NCBI GenBank assembly: GCA_030673085.1
Contig: DAOVFE010000080.1
Coordinates: 1 to 7,420, forward strand
DNA length: 7,420 nt
From: Anaerolineales bacterium
GTDB taxonomy: Bacteria; Chloroflexota; Anaerolineae; Anaerolineales; E44-bin32
Direction: 5' to 3'
Shown one piece after another: positions 5,183 to 7,420 of this stretch. The notes under the pieces were generated by a model. It saw nothing but the letters and a program-made list of their open reading frames with translations, was not told the origin of the DNA and made no database searches. The translations under genes were made by a program, and so were the position numbers. Each line of letters starts with the position of its first letter. The first letter of the stretch is position 1.

Positions 5183-5797
5183 GATTCAGCGGAAGAGCTC
5201 CAGAGAATTGCCCAGGAAGTGGTAAACTGTACTGCCTGCGGATTGCATTTCACTCGAAAGAAGGCGGTTCCGGGAGAAGGTCCGGCGGATGCTGATTTGA
5301 TGTTTATTGGCGAAGCGCCGGGTTTCCATGAAAATGAACAAGGTCGTCCTTTTGTAGGAGCAGCAGGCAAATTCATGGAATCTATGCTAGAAGGCATCGG
5401 CCTAAGCCGAGAACAAGTATTTATCGGCAATGTAATCAAATGTCGTCCACCGCGTAACCGAGATCCACAGCCGGATGAGATTCAGGCTTGTCTGCCTTTT
5501 TTGGACCGCCAAATCCAGGCCATAAATCCGAAGGTGATTGTGACCTTGGGGCGATTTTCGATGCGGAGATACTTCCCCAACGCTAAGATTAGCGAAATTC
5601 ATGGGCAAGCGAAATTTATAAACGGTCGTATGGTTGTCCCAATGTACCATCCGGCCGCGGCGCTGCATCAACCTGCATTACGTGGGGTCATCGGGGAAGA
5701 CTTCAAGCGTTTGCCTGAGTGGATTGCAAAAGCCAAGAGCGGGTTGCCTTCCGAAAGAACTGAGCCAGAAGAACCTCAGCAAATGAGCATGTTCTGA
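5180..5797 (+). CDS. Uracil-DNA glycosylase, family 4 ([4Fe-4S])
   Basis: Removes uracil from DNA in base-excision repair. The 205-aa protein has the family-4 signature: GEAPGFHE (44-51), GRPFVG (55-60), N84 in GNVIKCRPP and HPAAAL (157-162). Four Cys in the expected pattern can hold the iron-sulphur cluster: C17 and C20 (CTAC), C88 and C104. After the catalytic domain there is a charged, Pro/Glu-rich linker (about 187-200) and the very C-terminus is QMSMF (201-205), which resembles the bacterial beta-clamp-binding pentapeptide (Q-L-S/D-L-F). This suggests tethering to the replication clamp (inference). The start is set by the ribosome-binding site at 5165-5173. The dehydrogenase gene follows after 36 bp, so the two may share a transcript despite unrelated roles. 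Confidence 0.94.
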   Translation: MDSAEELQRIAQEVVNCTACGLHFTRKKAVPGEGPADADLMFIGEAPGFHENEQGRPFVGAAGKFMESMLEGIGLSREQVFIGNVIKCRPPRNRDPQPDEIQACLPFLDRQIQAINPKVIVTLGRFSMRRYFPNAKISEIHGQAKFINGRMVVPMYHPAAALHQPALRGVIGEDFKRLPEWIAKAKSGLPSERTEPEEPQQMSMF

Positions 5798-5833
5798 TCA
5801 AGTTTGAATTGGTTTAAGGAGTGATCAAATCTA

Positions 5834-7177
5834 ATGACTGAAGGATTGAGCAAGAAGGAATTACCGCCCACTGCGCAGGCGTTGATTGAGCGTTTTGAGT
5901 CATGTCAGGCGCGAGTTGGCGTAATTGGAATGGGCTATGTTGGATTGCCGCTTGCAGTAATTCTCGCAGAGAGCGGATATTCGGTTACGGGTATTGATCT
6001 CGATCCTAAGAAGGTGGAAATGCTTCAGCGGGGTGAAAGTTATATTGAGGACATTTCCAGCGCGCAAATAGCTAAATTAGTAAAAAATGGAAAGCTTACT
6101 GCAAGCACTTCATTTGAGAGTCTGACAAAAGTCGACGGTGTAAGTATTTGCGTGCCGACGCCTCTTCGCAAGACGGGTGATCCAGATCTCACATTTATTA
6201 TTTCTGCTGTACGAGCACTATGCCCAATACTGCACTCGGGAATGGTTGTCATTCTCGAATCGACTACCTATCCGGGAACTACGCGGGAAATGTTATTACC
6301 GGAGTTTGAAGCTACGGGTCTCCTCGTTGGCGAGGATTTCTTTCTGGCCTTTTCACCAGAGCGAATCGACCCCGGACGATTAGATTGGACGGTGAAGAAT
6401 ACCCCAAAAGTGATTGGCGGCATAACTCCAATTTGCACCGAGGTAGCGGCGGCGATGTATGGCCAGGCGCTGACATCAATTATAAAAGTATCATCTTCCG
6501 AGGTGGCGGAAATGACCAAGCTATTGGAGAACACTTTCCGGGCCGTAAATATTGGCCTTGTCAATGAAGTAGCGATTATGTGCAATCGATTAGGGATTGA
6601 TGTCTGGGAGGTAGTAGATGCCGCGGCTTCAAAGCCCTTTGGATATATGAAGTTCACTCCAGGCCCAGGGCTCGGGGGTCACTGTATACCCATTGATCCA
6701 CTTTACCTTTCATGGAAACTGAAAAGCGTCAAATATACCGCACGTTTTATTGAACTGGCGAGCGAAATTAATACAAATATGCCGCGTTACGTTATTCAAC
6801 GGATGCAAGATGCGCTCAACGAGCAGAGCAAACCCCTGAAGGGCTCACGAGTTCTTGTGCTTGGTGTTGCTTATAAACCAAATGTATCTGATCTGAGGGA
6901 ATCCCCGGCGCTTGATGTAATTGGCCTTCTGCTTCAGAAAGGGGCGATCGTGGAATACTACGATCCTTATGTTCCTTCCATCGAGCACGATGGCTGGATG
7001 TTGGAATCGGTTCCCGATCTGATAAAGGCCGTCAGCCAGGCTGACTGCGTGATGATTGTTACCGATCATGCGAACATTGATTATCCGGCCGTGGCCGAAG
7101 CAGCAACGCTGGTCTTTGATACTCGAAATGCAATGGGGACAAATGGCATTCGGGATAGCAAGGTTGTGAGGTTGTAA
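5834..7177 (+). CDS. Nucleotide-sugar dehydrogenase (UDP-GlcNAc 6-dehydrogenase type, WbpA/TviB-like)
   Basis: NAD-dependent oxidation of the C6 hydroxyl of a UDP-hexose to the uronic acid, in the cytoplasm, feeding surface-polysaccharide synthesis. The 447-aa protein has the usual three-part layout: Rossmann domain with GMGYVG (32-37) and D55, a central helical domain with KLLENTFRAVN (229-239), the catalytic Cys in GGHC (C284), then the C-terminal UDP-binding domain with GVAYKPNVSDLRESP (344-358). The length and these motifs fit the UDP-GlcNAc/ManNAc dehydrogenase branch (WbpA, TviB, WecC) better than short UDP-glucose dehydrogenases, but the exact substrate is inferred. The ATG at 5834 has AAGGAG (5816-5821) 12 bases upstream, a longer spacing than usual. 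The stop codon overlaps the next gene's ATG (TAATG). Confidence 0.9.
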   Translation: MTEGLSKKELPPTAQALIERFESCQARVGVIGMGYVGLPLAVILAESGYSVTGIDLDPKKVEMLQRGESYIEDISSAQIAKLVKNGKLTASTSFESLTKVDGVSICVPTPLRKTGDPDLTFIISAVRALCPILHSGMVVILESTTYPGTTREMLLPEFEATGLLVGEDFFLAFSPERIDPGRLDWTVKNTPKVIGGITPICTEVAAAMYGQALTSIIKVSSSEVAEMTKLLENTFRAVNIGLVNEVAIMCNRLGIDVWEVVDAAASKPFGYMKFTPGPGLGGHCIPIDPLYLSWKLKSVKYTARFIELASEINTNMPRYVIQRMQDALNEQSKPLKGSRVLVLGVAYKPNVSDLRESPALDVIGLLLQKGAIVEYYDPYVPSIEHDGWMLESVPDLIKAVSQADCVMIVTDHANIDYPAVAEAATLVFDTRNAMGTNGIRDSKVVRL

Positions 7178-7420
7178 TGGCTTGTTATTTACTTACGGGC
7201 GTTGCAGGCTTTATTGGGTCAGTCGTAGCCAATCATTTATTGATGGAGGGACATAAAGTTGTTGGCTGGGACAATCTCAACGATGCTTACGACCCGCGTT
7301 TGAAATATTGGCGCTTGGAGCGACTTCAAGAGAAGGCAGGCTTTGAATTCTGCCGGGTCGATATAAGCCATCGTGAGGATGTAGCCAAAGCCTGGGGAGA
7401 CAGTTCATATGATGCAGTAA
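7177..7420 (+). CDS. NAD-dependent sugar-nucleotide epimerase, 3' end beyond the window
   Basis: First 81 codons of an extended short-chain dehydrogenase/reductase. The N-terminus MACYLLTGVAGFIGS carries the NAD-binding GxxGxxG (G8, G11, G14). The stretch DNLNDAYDPRLK after the second strand resembles UDP-glucuronate/UDP-GlcNAcA 4-epimerases (CapI, LpsL, TviC types), and CRVDIS gives the expected Asp. The ATG at 7177 overlaps the dehydrogenase stop by one base and has GAGG (7168-7171) five bases upstream, so the two are translationally coupled. Together they would make a UDP-uronic acid and epimerise it at C4, as TviB and TviC do in Vi antigen synthesis (inference). The catalytic Tyr-x-x-x-Lys lies beyond the window, so substrate and activity cannot be checked. 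Confidence 0.85.
   Translation, partial: MACYLLTGVAGFIGSVVANHLLMEGHKVVGWDNLNDAYDPRLKYWRLERLQEKAGFEFCRVDISHREDVAKAWGDSSYDAV

Noticed and set aside
5795..5827. TGATCA repeated at 5795-5800 and 5822-5827
   Set aside because: A six-base repeat around a short spacer is expected by chance; no further symmetry.
6268..6657. Minus-strand ORF of 129 codons inside the dehydrogenase
   Set aside because: Lies wholly antisense to conserved dehydrogenase motifs; no family recognised.
1..7420. CRISPR array, tRNA, rRNA or full insertion sequence
   Set aside because: No regularly spaced repeats, no tRNA-like T-loop with matching acceptor stem, and no transposase motifs were seen.

Overview
The window is bacterial chromosome of moderate GC content. 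TsaB and TsaE (bacterial t6A proteins), a PHP-containing PolX and a family-4 Fe-S uracil-DNA glycosylase (UDG) all fit bacteria. The general look of these proteins suggests Chloroflexota (Anaerolineae-like), but this is an impression from memory and is held weakly. No rRNA, tRNA, CRISPR array or full transposase was found.

Layout. Bases 1-74 may hold the 5' end of a leftward gene (weak). Bases 75-601 have no convincing gene but much structure: a C-run/G-run hairpin pair (110-137), two terminator-like hairpins (193-222, 248-270), a good extended -10 promoter (327-354), a structured leader (377-437) and an 18-bp inverted repeat (507-580). Then come polX (602-2329, +), a gene-free palindromic repeat block (2366-2525), a leftward calcineurin-like phosphoesterase gene (2579-3307, -), a 120-bp MITE-like element (3350-3469), tsaE and tsaB (3513-4678, +), about 500 bp without a gene, a UDG gene (5180-5797), a UDP-sugar dehydrogenase (5834-7177) and the first 81 codons of a sugar-nucleotide epimerase (7177 to the edge).

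How the genes relate. PolX and the UDG are base-excision-repair proteins. TsaE and TsaB form half of the tRNA t6A machinery. The dehydrogenase and epimerase overlap by one base and look like the start of a surface-polysaccharide locus that makes a UDP-hexuronic acid.

Most notable points: the third catalytic Asp of the PolX polymerase domain is Gln; the UDG ends in QMSMF, which resembles a sliding-clamp-binding motif; and two families of small inverted-repeat elements occupy the intergenic gaps. Copies of one family, in the same orientation, bracket the phosphoesterase gene. The divergent phosphoesterase and tsaE promoters sit so close to their start codons that both mRNAs are probably leaderless. 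No clearly new multi-gene system is visible.
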